Positions 45,255-54,550 of a stretch of 58,193 nucleotides of DNA are shown piece by piece. Under the pieces are notes generated by a model. That model had not been told where the DNA came from. It did no database searches and saw only the letters and a list, made by a program, of their open reading frames with translations. Source of the stretch: Sphingomonadaceae bacterium (GTDB lineage Bacteria; Pseudomonadota; Alphaproteobacteria; Sphingomonadales; Sphingomonadaceae); assembly GCA_947451145.1 (NCBI GenBank), contig CANFXW010000022.1, forward strand, positions 1 to 58,193. The letters run 5' to 3'. How positions within the stretch are numbered: position 1 is the stretch's first letter; the number at the start of each line of letters is the position of its first letter. The position numbers were made by a program, and so were the translations under genes.

Positions 45255-46094
45255 TTACTTCTTGATCTTCGAAGTGTCGAAAGCGCCGAGGCCCGGCTTG
45301 AAGGTTTTGTCATCAAGGAACTGCTTGGTCGCTTCCTTGCGCGCTTCCAGACCGCCCTGACCATTGAGCGCTTCCTGCGCGCGGATCAGGTAATCCATCG
45401 CATTGTCGAAGGTCATCTCGCTCATCCGGCGCATCGCCCACTTGGTGGCGCGCAGGGCGTTCTGGTCTTTCTTGAGCAGCTTTTCGGCAATTTCGGTAAC
45501 CCGCGCCTTGAGCGCAGCCGCAGGCACGCTTTCAGTGACAAGGCCCTGTTCGGCAGCCTGCTTGCCGGTGAGGTTCTCTCCCATCATCGCGTGGTAGATC
45601 GCCTTGCGGAACGGCATCAGTTCCTGCGCCACCTTGCTGGCGCCGCCGCCGGGCAGGATGCCCCAGTTGATTTCCGACAGGCCAAATGTCGCTTCGTCCG
45701 CTGCCACCACGATATCAAGCGCGTGCAGCGGACCATAGGCACCGCCAAAGGCCCAGCCACCCACCATGCCGATGGTCGGCTTTTCGTACCAGCGCAGGCG
45801 GTCCCACCAGCCATAGGCTTCGCGCTGGCTCTTGCGGATCGCGCCGAGGCCAAGCGCTTCGTTATCACGGAAGTATTCCTGCAGGTCCATGCCGGCCGAG
45901 AAAGCATCGCCCGCGCCGGTGAGCACCAGCACGCCTACATCGTCACGGAATTCCAGCTCTTCGAGCACACGCATCATCTGGCGATTGAGCTTTGGGCTCA
46001 TGCAGTTGCGCTTTTCCGGGCGGTTGTAGGAGACCCAGGCGATGCGGTTTTCGATTGTGACGGCGACGGTATCTTCTTCTGCACGTTCAGACAT
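45255..46094 (-). CDS. Hydroxycinnamoyl-CoA hydratase/lyase, FerB/Ech-like
   Basis: The 279-residue crotonase-fold enzyme hydrates feruloyl-CoA (or p-coumaroyl-CoA) and splits it to vanillin (or 4-hydroxybenzaldehyde) and acetyl-CoA. Diagnostic segments are ENRIAWVSYNRPEKRNCMSPKLNRQMMRVLEELEFRDDVGVLVLTGAGDAFSAGMDLQEYFR and GWWDRLRWYEKPTIGMVGGWAFGGAYGPLHALDIVVAADEATFGLSEINWGILPGGG, which set it apart from ordinary enoyl-CoA hydratases. It is the first gene of the operon with the FerA-like ligase and diverges from marR. Two GCTAT-N5-ATAGC sites lie in the 79-bp divergent gap. Confidence 0.92.
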   Translation of the reverse strand: MSERAEEDTVAVTIENRIAWVSYNRPEKRNCMSPKLNRQMMRVLEELEFRDDVGVLVLTGAGDAFSAGMDLQEYFRDNEALGLGAIRKSQREAYGWWDRLRWYEKPTIGMVGGWAFGGAYGPLHALDIVVAADEATFGLSEINWGILPGGGASKVAQELMPFRKAIYHAMMGENLTGKQAAEQGLVTESVPAAALKARVTEIAEKLLKKDQNALRATKWAMRRMSEMTFDNAMDYLIRAQEALNGQGGLEARKEATKQFLDDKTFKPGLGAFDTSKIKK

Positions 46095-46122
46095 GGCAAA
46101 CTCTCGGCAATGTGGTTAGATT

Positions 46123-46137
46123 GCTATCTGGCATAGC
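46123..46137. promoter_or_regulatory. MarR operator candidate 1
   Basis: GCTATCTGGCATAGC is a perfect inverted repeat (GCTAT, five bases, ATAGC), 29-43 bp upstream of the lyase start. It is centred 24 bp from candidate 2. Confidence 0.78.
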
Positions 46138-46146
46138 CACAATTTT

Positions 46147-46161
46147 GCTATAGTCAATAGC
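46147..46161. promoter_or_regulatory. MarR operator candidate 2
   Basis: GCTATAGTCAATAGC is again GCTAT-N5-ATAGC, ending 12 bp before the marR start codon, suited to autorepression. Confidence 0.78.
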
Positions 46162-46173
46162 GATCCGGAGTTC

Positions 46174-46605
46174 ATGGCGTTGACCCACATCCAGTCCAAT
46201 GACCCCTTGGCAGAGCTTCCCGGCTATGTCCTGCGCCGCGCCGCCAATGCGATGATGGGCGAACTTGGCGCGCGCCTGGCGGCGATCGACCTGAAAATTT
46301 CCGATGCCTCGGTGCTGCTGTTGATCGCCGGGCGCAGTGACATGACCTCAAGCGAGATCGGCAAAGTGCTCGACATCCAGCGCGCCAATATGGTGCCGCT
46401 GCTCAACCGGCTGGAGGCTGCGGGCCTGATCGCAAGACAGCCGCTGGACCGCAAATCGCAGGCGATTGTCCTCACCCCGGCGGGGCAGACAAGGCTGGGT
46501 GAGGTTCAGGCTATCACGCACGCCTTTGAGGCAGACCTTCTCGCCCGTATTCCCGATGCTGACAGGCCACACTTCATGCCGGCACTGAAAGCGCTGATCG
46601 GCTAG
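46174..46605 (+). CDS. MarR family regulator of the hydroxycinnamate genes
   Basis: The 143-residue protein is a winged-helix MarR regulator. The DNA-binding part is LLLIAGRSDMTSSEIGKVLDIQRANMVPLLNRLEAAGLIARQPLDRKSQAIVLTPAGQTRL. In Sphingobium the MarR-type FerC represses ferBA and is released by hydroxycinnamoyl-CoA esters; position and family suggest the same here (inference). GGAG lies upstream of the ATG at 46174. The stop codon overlaps that of the convergent amidohydrolase gene in the tetranucleotide CTAG. Operators flank its promoter and also occur before the aldehyde dehydrogenase gene. Confidence 0.9.
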   Translation: MALTHIQSNDPLAELPGYVLRRAANAMMGELGARLAAIDLKISDASVLLLIAGRSDMTSSEIGKVLDIQRANMVPLLNRLEAAGLIARQPLDRKSQAIVLTPAGQTRLGEVQAITHAFEADLLARIPDADRPHFMPALKALIG

Positions 46606-47471
46606 AGCCCGAGCAACCGCGCGGCATTGTCCTTCATGATTCCGGGCAGCACGTCGTCCTTGAAACCGACCTCACGCGCAGCGCTCAGCCACTTGTCGGG
46701 GTGGATCAGCGGGAAGTCACTGCCGAACAGCATCTTCTTTCTGAGCTGCGTGTTGGCATACTGGATGATCTGCGGCTGGAAGTACTTGGGGCTCCAGCCG
46801 GACAGATCGATGAAGACGTTCTCCTTGTGCAGCGCCATCGACAGGCTTTCATCGACCCACGGCCAGCTGGGGTGGGCGAGCACGATCTTCATGTCGGGAA
46901 AGTCCACCGCGACATCATCAACCAGCATCGGCTGGCCGTATTTCAGATGAATGCCGCCGCCGCCGCGCATGCCGGTGCCCATGCCGGAATGGCCGGTGTG
47001 GAAGATTGCCGGAAGGCCATGTTCGGCAATCACCTCATAGATCGGATAGGCTACCCGATCCGCCGGATCGATATCCTGCATGATGTGGTGGAACTTGAAG
47101 CCGCGCACGCCGTGGTTCTCAACCAGATCGCGTGCCTCGCGCGCACCAAGCTTGCCCTTGTGCGGATCGATCGAGGCGAAGGGAATGCAGATGTCACTGT
47201 GCTGCGCGGCGAAATCGGCGATCTCGTAATTCGAGACGCGCTTGGCCCCGATCCCGCTCTCGCAATCGACGGTGAACAGGCAGAAGGCGATCTGCTGCTC
47301 GCGATAGAGCGCGGCGATCTCGGGCATCTTGGGCCTCTCGCGCGGGGCTTTGAAATAGGCGCTGGCGGCATCGAAGAACGCGCCCATCACCGGGTCTTCG
47401 GGATCGTGGCAGGAAACCTCGGCATGAACGTGCATGTCGATGGCACGGATCTTTGTGAGATCAATGGCCAT
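46602..47471 (-). CDS. Amidohydrolase family protein (metal-dependent, TIM barrel)
   Basis: The 289-residue product belongs to the amidohydrolase 2 family. It has the metal-binding HVH in AIDMHVHAEVS, histidines in GFKFHHIMQD and IFHTGHSG, IVLAHPSWPW, and an aspartate in LFGSDFPLIHPDKW, all in usual order. Family members include decarboxylases and C-C or ester hydrolases of aromatic pathways. CouO of Rhodococcus p-coumarate catabolism is one, as I recall it. It is in a run with a DUF3237 gene and the aldehyde dehydrogenase, so it likely acts on a hydroxycinnamate-derived compound. The ATG at 47471 comes two bases after the DUF3237 stop. Confidence 0.82.
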   Translation of the reverse strand: MAIDLTKIRAIDMHVHAEVSCHDPEDPVMGAFFDAASAYFKAPRERPKMPEIAALYREQQIAFCLFTVDCESGIGAKRVSNYEIADFAAQHSDICIPFASIDPHKGKLGAREARDLVENHGVRGFKFHHIMQDIDPADRVAYPIYEVIAEHGLPAIFHTGHSGMGTGMRGGGGIHLKYGQPMLVDDVAVDFPDMKIVLAHPSWPWVDESLSMALHKENVFIDLSGWSPKYFQPQIIQYANTQLRKKMLFGSDFPLIHPDKWLSAAREVGFKDDVLPGIMKDNAARLLGL

Positions 47472-47473
47472 GC

Positions 47474-48004
47474 CTATTTCACCACGTAGAAATCGATGAT
47501 CACCGAATCCGGCTTGCGGATCCCGCGCGCGACAAAGGCCGAGCGGCGCAGCCATTCGTGCGCCCCTGCGGTAACCTTGAAGCTGGGCGTAGTGCGGAAA
47601 TAATAGGCGGAAGGATCGACCAGCTCGCCCTTGGCCAGTCGCTCGGTCACTTCGGCCGAGGCCACCCGCACGCCGGGATTGGTCACCTCGATCACCGTGC
47701 CGTCTGCCGCTTTGAGGAAGTAGTGCGCCTCTACCCGCGCGAGGCCACCCGCTTCGATCACCTGCCAGTCACCGCCGCCGTTCAGCACTTCGCCGGTGAG
47801 CTTTGGCCCGGCTACCGAGCCGCCAGTGATCGCGATGAAGCGCTTTCGTCCGCCATCGGCCTGCCCCATCTCGACCGGCGCGGCGACCTTCACCGTTGCT
47901 GTGAACGCATATTCAAGCGTCGGCACCGGGGCCGCCGGATCGGCAAGGGCTGCGCCCGGGCAGAGCAAGGCAGCAGCAGCGAACAGCGGTTTCAAGCGGG
48001 CCAT
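47474..48004 (-). CDS. DUF3237 family exported protein
   Basis: The 176-residue product has a signal peptide (LKPLFAAAALLCPGAALA, cut near residue 22) and a DUF3237 domain: LEYAFTATVKVAAPVEMGQADGGRKRFIAITGGSVAGPKLTGEVLNGGGDWQVI, then VEAHYFLKAADGTVIEVTNPGVR and PSAYYFRTTPSFKVTAGAHEWLRRSAFVARGIRKPDSVIIDFYVV. This lipocalin-like beta-barrel family has no assigned function but turns up in aromatic-degradation clusters. It sits between vdh and the amidohydrolase on the same strand, with gaps of 28 and 2 bp, so it is in the same operon. Confidence 0.82.
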   Translation of the reverse strand: MARLKPLFAAAALLCPGAALADPAAPVPTLEYAFTATVKVAAPVEMGQADGGRKRFIAITGGSVAGPKLTGEVLNGGGDWQVIEAGGLARVEAHYFLKAADGTVIEVTNPGVRVASAEVTERLAKGELVDPSAYYFRTTPSFKVTAGAHEWLRRSAFVARGIRKPDSVIIDFYVVK

Positions 48005-48032
48005 AGCTATCCTTCAGATCGGGAAACGACGC

Positions 48033-49430
48033 TCAGATCGGAAAATGTCCGGGCAAGGTTTCCACCGTGATCCAGCGCGTCTCGGTGAAGCTGTCAATGC
48101 CCTGACGGCCGCCGAACCGGCCATAACCTGATGCGCCGACGCCGCCGAAGGGCATCTGCGCCTCGTCGTGCACGGTCGGGCCGTTGACGTGGCAGATGCC
48201 GGACTGGATACGGCGGGCGATCGTCAAGCCCTTGGCGATGTCGCGGGTGAAGACTGCAGCCGAGAGGCCATATTGCGTGTCATTGGCGAGCTCCACCGCA
48301 TGCTCGGCATCGCGGGCGCGGATCATGGCGACGACCGGACCAAAGCTTTCGTCGCGATAGAGGTTCATCGCTTCGGTTACGCCGTCGACCACCGTCGCGG
48401 GCATCAACACGGACTCACCCTTGCCCCCGGCGATGACCTTGGCACCCTTGGCCACGGCATCATCGATCAGCGCGTTGACGTGGGTGACGGTCTTCTGGTC
48501 GATCACGGCGCCGAGCGGCGTCTTGCCCTCGCGCGGATCGCCTGCAGGCATTGCGGCAGCCTTGGCAGCGAACTTGGCGGCAAAGGCATCGGCCACAGCA
48601 TCGACAACAATAATCCGCTCGGTCGACATGCAGATCTGGCCCTGGTTCATGAAGGCACCAAAGGCAGCTGCCTTTACCGCTTCGTCCAGATCGGCGTCTT
48701 CCAGCACGATCAGCGGCGCCTTGCCGCCCAGTTCGAGCAACACCGGCTTAAGATGCTCGGCAGCGCGCCTGGCGATGATCCGGCCGACGGCGGTCGATCC
48801 GGTGAAGTTGATCCGCTTCACTTCCGGCGCATCGATCAGTGCGCCAACGACATCGGCAGCGTCTTCGGGCGCGTTGGTCACGACATTGACCACGCCTTCG
48901 GGGAAGCCTGCTTCGGCGAAGGCCTCGATGATCAGGGCATGGGTGCGCGGGCAGTTTTCGCTGGCCTTCAGGATCACGGCATTGCCGCAGGCGAGCGGCA
49001 CGGCGATGGCGCGCACGCCAAGAATGATCGGCGCGTTCCACGGGGCAATGCCGAGCAGTACGCCGACCGGCTCTTTCAGCGCCATGGCGAGGCAGCCGGG
49101 CTTGTCAGAGGGAATCACCTCACCGGCGATCTGGGTGGTGAGCGCGGCAGCTTCGCGCACCATGGAGGTCGCGATACCAAGGTTGAACATGGCCCAGCCA
49201 GCCGTCGACCCGGTTTCCGCCATCATCGCGGCAACGAAAGCGTCCCTCTTGGATTCGAGCGCATCGGCCGCCTTGCTGAGCACGGCGCGACGGGCGTTTG
49301 GCCCCTGCGCGGCCCAGGCTGGGAACGCAGCAGCGGCGCGCGCGGCAATCGCGGGCATATCGGCTGCCTTCATTGCGGTGGCAGAGGAGGCAACCTCACC
49401 GGTCAGCGGATTGATGCGGGTGAATTCCAT
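48033..49430 (-). CDS. Aldehyde dehydrogenase, vanillin/hydroxybenzaldehyde type
   Basis: The 465-residue NAD(P)-dependent aldehyde dehydrogenase has the catalytic glutamate in LLELGGKAPLIVLEDADLDEA and the cysteine in NQGQICMSTERIIV, plus the GITPWN-like IAPWNAPIILG and the closing FGGVGASGYGRFGG. Residue patterns resemble vanillin and salicylaldehyde dehydrogenases (LigV/Vdh group). It would oxidise vanillin or 4-hydroxybenzaldehyde released by the FerB-like lyase. A GCTAT-N5-ATAGC site lies 24-38 bp upstream of the start codon, linking it to the MarR regulator. Confidence 0.88.
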   Translation of the reverse strand: MEFTRINPLTGEVASSATAMKAADMPAIAARAAAAFPAWAAQGPNARRAVLSKAADALESKRDAFVAAMMAETGSTAGWAMFNLGIATSMVREAAALTTQIAGEVIPSDKPGCLAMALKEPVGVLLGIAPWNAPIILGVRAIAVPLACGNAVILKASENCPRTHALIIEAFAEAGFPEGVVNVVTNAPEDAADVVGALIDAPEVKRINFTGSTAVGRIIARRAAEHLKPVLLELGGKAPLIVLEDADLDEAVKAAAFGAFMNQGQICMSTERIIVVDAVADAFAAKFAAKAAAMPAGDPREGKTPLGAVIDQKTVTHVNALIDDAVAKGAKVIAGGKGESVLMPATVVDGVTEAMNLYRDESFGPVVAMIRARDAEHAVELANDTQYGLSAAVFTRDIAKGLTIARRIQSGICHVNGPTVHDEAQMPFGGVGASGYGRFGGRQGIDSFTETRWITVETLPGHFPI

Positions 49431-49453
49431 GACGACTCTCTCCGGAAATTATC

Positions 49454-49468
49454 GCTATAACGAATAGC
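49454..49468. promoter_or_regulatory. MarR operator candidate 3 (vdh promoter)
   Basis: GCTATAACGAATAGC has the same GCTAT-N5-ATAGC arms as the two sites at 46.1 kb and lies directly upstream of the aldehyde dehydrogenase gene, which suggests one regulator for both operons. Confidence 0.78.
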
Positions 49469-49518
49469 AATATCGAAGGCAGCCCCCGCTTGCAAGCGCT
49501 AACAGACAGCGCGCCAGA

Positions 49519-52500
49519 TCAGACCAGCGCCATCAGACTGGCATTGCCCCCCGCCGCAGTGGTGTTGATCGAAGTCGATTGCTCCTCGACCAGCCATTCG
49601 AGGCGGTAGCTGCCGTCGGGCATTGGACTCTGGACCAACGGGATCGGCCCCTCCATCGCGGCAATGGCTTGCAAGTGCGAAGCCTGCTGCTCGCCGGGTT
49701 CGATCAGCGCGGCGGCGAAATTGGCGCGCCCGGGCAGGGCATCCAGCCAGGTTATGCGGCTGGAGACTGCGTCCGGCAGATCGCGAAAGCCCGCCTTTAT
49801 GGCACCATCGCAGAGCACACTCACGCGGTTGCCGGTCGCCAGTGCTGCGGCCAGCTGCGCGGCCAGACCTGCGTGGCTGTGCGGGATCAGCAGCACCTCA
49901 CCGCGCGGGAGCAGCGCATAGATATTGCGCTCACCCACCGGCCCGGGAAGTTCCACCACATGGCCGAGCGGGGAGCGGCGCTGGCATTGCTCCGTAAGCA
50001 GCGCGAGGCCCGTTTCGCCTCTGGCCTTGTGCCAATCGGCAAGCGCAGCACCCGCTGGATCACCCTGCCCCGATGCGCCGAATTCAACTGCCGGAGCAGC
50101 CCGCACCAGCCGCCCCAGCGCCAGTGGCCCACCTGCCTTTGGCCCGGTGCCCGAAAGCCCGCGCCCGCCAAACGGCTGAACGCCCACCACCGCGCCGATG
50201 ACATTGCGGTTGACGTAGACGTTCCCGGCTCCGGCGCTGGCGGAAAGCTGTTCCACTGTCTCGTCGAGCCGGGTGTGGATGCCGAAAGTCAGGCCATAGC
50301 CAGTGGCCCGGATGGCTTCGATAAGCTGGCCGAGCCGGTCCCGCCGATAGCGCACCACATGCAACACCGGCCCGAAAACCTCGCGGCCCAGTTGGGCAAT
50401 GTCATCGATCTCGATGATTGTCGGCGCAACGAAAGTGCCAGCTGCGCATTCGCTGGTGAGCGGCAGGCGCTCCACCCGGCAGCCCAGCCTGGCCATCCGC
50501 TCGACATGCGCCTCGATCCCGGCGCGCGCCTCTTCGCTGATCACCGGGCCAATATCGCAGGCCAGCCGCTGCGGATTGCCGACCGAAAGCTCCGCCAAGG
50601 CCCCCCGCAGCATGGCAAGCTGGCGGTCGGCGATGTCTTCCTGCAGGCACAGGACCCGCAGCGCCGAACAGCGCTGCCCCGCCGAATCAAAGGCAGAGGC
50701 GATCACGTCTGCTGTCACCTGCTCGGCCAGCGCCGAGCTATCGACCACCATCGCGTTCTGCCCGCCGGTTTCCGCGACCAGCGGGATCGGCGCGCCGTGT
50801 GGTGAGGCATGCCCGGCCAGCTCGCGCTGGATCAGCTTGGCGACTTCGGTCGAGCCGGTGAACATCACCCCCGCGACTTCCGGCGCGGCGACCAGCGCGG
50901 CCCCGACGCGGCCATCGCCGGGGACGAATTGCAGCACCTCGCGCGGCACACCTGCCTGATGCAGCAGGCGTGCCATCTCGGCGGCAACCAGCGGCGTTTC
51001 CTCGGCGGGCTTGGCGAGCACGGCATTGCCGGTGACCAGCGCGGCGGCGATCTGGCCGATGAAGATCGCCAGCGGAAAGTTCCACGGGCTGATGCAGACC
51101 ACCGCGCCGAGTGGCTGGTGGTCTTTAGTCAAAGTTGCTCGCGCCTCCGCCGCGTAATAGCGCAGGAAATCCACCGCCTCGCGCACCTCACCCACGGCAT
51201 TGGCAAGCGACTTCCCTGCCTCGCGCACGATCAGGCCGAGCAGGCATTCCATCCGCGATTCGAGCAGATCGGCGGCGCGGGTCAGGCAATCCGCGCGCTG
51301 TTCCACTGGCACCGCAGCCCAGCCCTGCCAAGCGCCGTGGGCAGCACGCACCGCATGGGCCGCATCGCGTTCGAGCGCGAAACTCACTGAACCGACCACA
51401 TCGCGCCGGTCCGCCGGATTGGTCACCGGCTGGCTGCGACGGGCGATTTCGAGGCCGGTGATCTGCGGCTCGGCGTGCCATGGCTGGCCTTGCGGCAGCA
51501 CGCCTGACAACCGCGCCAGCACCGCCTCGCTCGCCAGATCGAGCCCCGCCGAATTGCGCCGGGTGCCAAACAGATCGCGCGGCAGGGCAATTGCCGGATG
51601 CGGCGCGCCGACTGGTGCAATCGCCCGCGCCGCTGCCACCGGATCTTCCGCCAGCTCCTCCACCGCCACACTTTCATCCCAGATGCGGTGAACGAACGAG
51701 CTGTTCGCGCCGTTTTCCAGCAAGCGGCGCACGAGGTAGGCAAGCAGCGTCTCGTGCGTGCCAACCGGCGCATAGATGCGGCAGGGGCGGTTCAGCTTTT
51801 CGGGGCCGACAACCTCTTCATAAAGCGGCTCACCCATGCCGTGCAGGCACTGGAATTCGTAGTCGCCGGGGGTGAAATCCTCGCCCGCCAAGGCCTGGAT
51901 CGTCGCAAGCGTCTGGGCATTGTGGGTCGCGAATTGCGGGAACAGGTGCTGGCGCGCCGCAAGCAGCCGCTTGGCGCAGGCGATATAGGCCACATCGGTG
52001 TGAACCTTGCGGGTATAGACCGGAAAGTCGCTGAGCCCTTCGACCTGCGCGCGCTTGATCTCGCTGTCCCAATAGGCGCCCTTGACCAGCCGCACCATGA
52101 TCCGCCGGTCAGCGCGGCGGGCGAGATCAGCCAGCCAGTCGATCACAAAGGGGCAGCGCTTGCCATAGGCCTGCACCACGAATCCCAGCCCGTTCCAGCC
52201 CGAAAGCCGCGGATCAAGCGCCAGTTCCTCGAGCAGATCGAGCGACAGTTCGAGCCGGTCTGACTCCTCGGCATCGATGTTGAAGCCGATGTCATAGCCC
52301 CGCGCCAGCAGCGCCAACGCCTGCACGCGCGGCAGCAGTTCGCCCATCACCCGGCCCACTTGCGCCCGCGCATAGCGCGGGTGGAGCGCCGAGAGCTTGA
52401 TCGAAATCCCCGGCCCGCCAATCACGCCGCGCCCGGCCGAAGCCTTGCCGATGGCGTGGATCGCGGTTTCATAGTCGGCGTAATAGCGCGCGGCATCGGC

Positions 52501-53169
52501 GGCGGTGGTCGCGGCTTCGCCGAGCATGTCGTAGGAATAGAGGAAGCCTTCCGCCTCCAGCTTTCGCGCGCGCTTCAGCGCTTCGGCGATGGTCTGGCCG
52601 GTGACGAACTGCTCGCCCATCATCTGCATGGCGAGATCGACGCCGCGGCGGATCACCGGCTCTCCGGCGCGTGCCACCAGCCGGGCAAGCGCGGCGGCGA
52701 GGCCGGTCTCGTTGACGCTGCCGGTCAGCTTGCCAGTGACCACCAGCCCCCAGGTGGCGGCATTGACGAACAGCGAGTGCCCTTCGCCCAGATGCGCCTG
52801 CCAGTTGCCGTCGGCGATCTTGTCGCGGATCAGGGCGTCGCGGGTGGCATTGTCGGGGATGCGGAGCAGCGCCTCGGCGAGGCACATCAGTGCGACGCCC
52901 TCATGGCTCGAGAGCGAGTATTCCTTCACCAGCGCCTCAACCCCGCCGCGCTGGCCCTTGGCGCGCAGAGCGGTGACGAGGGCGATGGCTGTGGCGCGGA
53001 CCTGTGCGCTCATGGCATCGGGCAGCGCCGCCTCACCGATCAGCGCGGCGACACAGTCCGGCTCGAGTCTGCGGCAGGCTGCCGTGATCGCCGCACGCAA
53101 AGCAGACGGCGCGCGCACCGGTGGCGCGAAGTCAGTGAAGGGGGCCAGAATCGTTTCGTTTGCAACCAT
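49519..53169 (-). CDS. putA: Bifunctional proline dehydrogenase / L-glutamate gamma-semialdehyde dehydrogenase
   Basis: PutA oxidises proline to glutamate in two steps on one chain. The 1216-residue product has a helical N-terminal arm, the FAD proline dehydrogenase barrel (markers [61 protein letters not shown] and [15 protein letters not shown]) and the aldehyde dehydrogenase domain ([31 protein letters not shown] with the glutamate, [14 protein letters not shown] with the cysteine, [28 protein letters not shown]). A C-terminal ALDH-like domain closes it. The N-terminal ribbon-helix-helix DNA-binding domain of trifunctional PutA is absent. No putR is adjacent. It stands between the ferulate and hexuronate clusters, with its own promoter region. 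Confidence 0.96.
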   Translation of the reverse strand: MVANETILAPFTDFAPPVRAPSALRAAITAACRRLEPDCVAALIGEAALPDAMSAQVRATAIALVTALRAKGQRGGVEALVKEYSLSSHEGVALMCLAEALLRIPDNATRDALIRDKIADGNWQAHLGEGHSLFVNAATWGLVVTGKLTGSVNETGLAAALARLVARAGEPVIRRGVDLAMQMMGEQFVTGQTIAEALKRARKLEAEGFLYSYDMLGEAATTAADAARYYADYETAIHAIGKASAGRGVIGGPGISIKLSALHPRYARAQVGRVMGELLPRVQALALLARGYDIGFNIDAEESDRLELSLDLLEELALDPRLSGWNGLGFVVQAYGKRCPFVIDWLADLARRADRRIMVRLVKGAYWDSEIKRAQVEGLSDFPVYTRKVHTDVAYIACAKRLLAARQHLFPQFATHNAQTLATIQALAGEDFTPGDYEFQCLHGMGEPLYEEVVGPEKLNRPCRIYAPVGTHETLLAYLVRRLLENGANSSFVHRIWDESVAVEELAEDPVAAARAIAPVGAPHPAIALPRDLFGTRRNSAGLDLASEAVLARLSGVLPQGQPWHAEPQITGLEIARRSQPVTNPADRRDVVGSVSFALERDAAHAVRAAHGAWQGWAAVPVEQRADCLTRAADLLESRMECLLGLIVREAGKSLANAVGEVREAVDFLRYYAAEARATLTKDHQPLGAVVCISPWNFPLAIFIGQIAAALVTGNAVLAKPAEETPLVAAEMARLLHQAGVPREVLQFVPGDGRVGAALVAAPEVAGVMFTGSTEVAKLIQRELAGHASPHGAPIPLVAETGGQNAMVVDSSALAEQVTADVIASAFDSAGQRCSALRVLCLQEDIADRQLAMLRGALAELSVGNPQRLACDIGPVISEEARAGIEAHVERMARLGCRVERLPLTSECAAGTFVAPTIIEIDDIAQLGREVFGPVLHVVRYRRDRLGQLIEAIRATGYGLTFGIHTRLDETVEQLSASAGAGNVYVNRNVIGAVVGVQPFGGRGLSGTGPKAGGPLALGRLVRAAPAVEFGASGQGDPAGAALADWHKARGETGLALLTEQCQRRSPLGHVVELPGPVGERNIYALLPRGEVLLIPHSHAGLAAQLAAALATGNRVSVLCDGAIKAGFRDLPDAVSSRITWLDALPGRANFAAALIEPGEQQASHLQAIAAMEGPIPLVQSPMPDGSYRLEWLVEEQSTSINTTAAGGNASLMALV

Positions 53170-53235
53170 GTGCCGCGAATAGCACGGCGCACAGCGATTT
53201 CACCGGCAAAAATTCACCGCTGAAAGTTCAGCGAC

Positions 53236-54501
53236 TCAACCCTCGATCTTCACTGGCTCCATATTCGGCGTCAGCAGGTGGACCAGCAGCAGCGCCGCCC
53301 AATAGGCCCCCGCCGCGATGGCGAACAGCAGCGCGTAGGAATGGGTCGCATCGAGCACATAGCCGGTGAACTTGGCCATGAACATGCCGCCGACAGCACC
53401 CACCGTGCCGCCAATCCCGACCACCGAGCCGACGGCCGCCTGCGGATAGAGGTCCGACGGCAGGGTATAGAGATTGCACGAAAAGGCCTGATGCCCGGCC
53501 GTCGCCAGCCCGATCAGCAGCACCGCGCCCCACACCGATGACACATCCTGCGCGAACCAGATCGGCAGGATCAGCACGGCGCAGATCAGCATGGTGATCT
53601 TGCGGGCAAAGTTGACCGTCTTGCCGCTGGCAATCAACTTGGACGACAGCCAGCCGCCGGCAATCGAGCCTGCGTCAGAGATCAGGTAAATCGCCGCCAC
53701 CGGCAGGGCAAAGGTCTTGAGATCAAGGCCATAGCGGGTGCCGAGATAGCCCGGCAGCCAGAACAGGAAGAACCACCAGATCGGATCGATGCAGAACTTG
53801 CCAAGCGCAAAGGCCCAGGTCTCGCGCCGTCCGATAACCTTGCCCCAGTCGACCTTGGCGACGTTATCGTCATTGTCCTGCTGGATATGGGCGAGTTCCT
53901 CGGCCGAAACCTGCGGCTTTTGCGTGGGGTGGCGATAGATCATCCACCAGGCAATCAGCCAGGCCACGCCGAAAATGCCGGTCATGTAAAAGGCCATGCG
54001 CCAGTCAAAGCCCCAGTGCTCGATGATCAGCCACAGCAGCAGCGGGGTGAGGATCGCGCCGACATTCGATCCGGCGTTGAACAGCCCGGTGGCAAAGGCG
54101 CGCTCTTTCTTTGGGAACCATTCGGTTACGGCTTTAAGGCCGCCGGGGAAATTCCCCGCCTCACCAATGCCAAGCCCGGCGCGGGCGAGGGCGAACTGGG
54201 TTACCGATCCCGCAAGGCCGTGCGCCATATGGCCCAGAGTCCAGATCACCACGGCAATCGCGTAGCCGAGCCTTGCGCCCAGCATGTCGACCAGCTTGCC
54301 AAAGACCAGATAGGCGACAGCGTAGGCCATCTGGAAATAGAAGACGATGTTGGCGTAGTCGCTTTCGCTCCAGCCCATCTCCTTTGACAGGGTGGGCTTG
54401 AGAATGCCGATCATCTGGCGGTCGATGTAATTGATCGTGCAGGCCGCAAACAGCAGCGAAACGATAACCCAGCGATAGCGGCTGCTGCGGTGTTCCTGCA
54501 T
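53236..54501 (-). CDS. MFS hexuronate-type transporter (ExuT-like)
   Basis: The 421-residue carrier belongs to the anion:cation symporter family, with twelve membrane spans. Diagnostic segments are FAACTINYIDRQMIGILKPTLSKEMGWSESDYANIVFYFQMAYA and RAGLGIGEAGNFPGGLKAVTEWFPKKERAFATGLFNAGSNVGAI, typical of ExuT-like hexuronate carriers. The neighbouring altronate dehydratase makes hexuronates or aldonates a likely substrate. It is last in the minus-strand run, 49 bp after the hydratase-like gene, and was probably co-transcribed with it. Confidence 0.88.
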   Translation of the reverse strand: MQEHRSSRYRWVIVSLLFAACTINYIDRQMIGILKPTLSKEMGWSESDYANIVFYFQMAYAVAYLVFGKLVDMLGARLGYAIAVVIWTLGHMAHGLAGSVTQFALARAGLGIGEAGNFPGGLKAVTEWFPKKERAFATGLFNAGSNVGAILTPLLLWLIIEHWGFDWRMAFYMTGIFGVAWLIAWWMIYRHPTQKPQVSAEELAHIQQDNDDNVAKVDWGKVIGRRETWAFALGKFCIDPIWWFFLFWLPGYLGTRYGLDLKTFALPVAAIYLISDAGSIAGGWLSSKLIASGKTVNFARKITMLICAVLILPIWFAQDVSSVWGAVLLIGLATAGHQAFSCNLYTLPSDLYPQAAVGSVVGIGGTVGAVGGMFMAKFTGYVLDATHSYALLFAIAAGAYWAALLLVHLLTPNMEPVKIEG

Positions 54502-54550
54502 TACTCTCTCCCGATACCGCCCGGGCTTGTGCCCCGTGGCGGAAAATTGG

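Noticed and set aside
48168..49467. Two plus-strand open frames of 430 and 348 codons opposite the aldehyde dehydrogenase
   Set aside because: The minus-strand enzyme has all catalytic motifs, whereas these have no coherent protein features.
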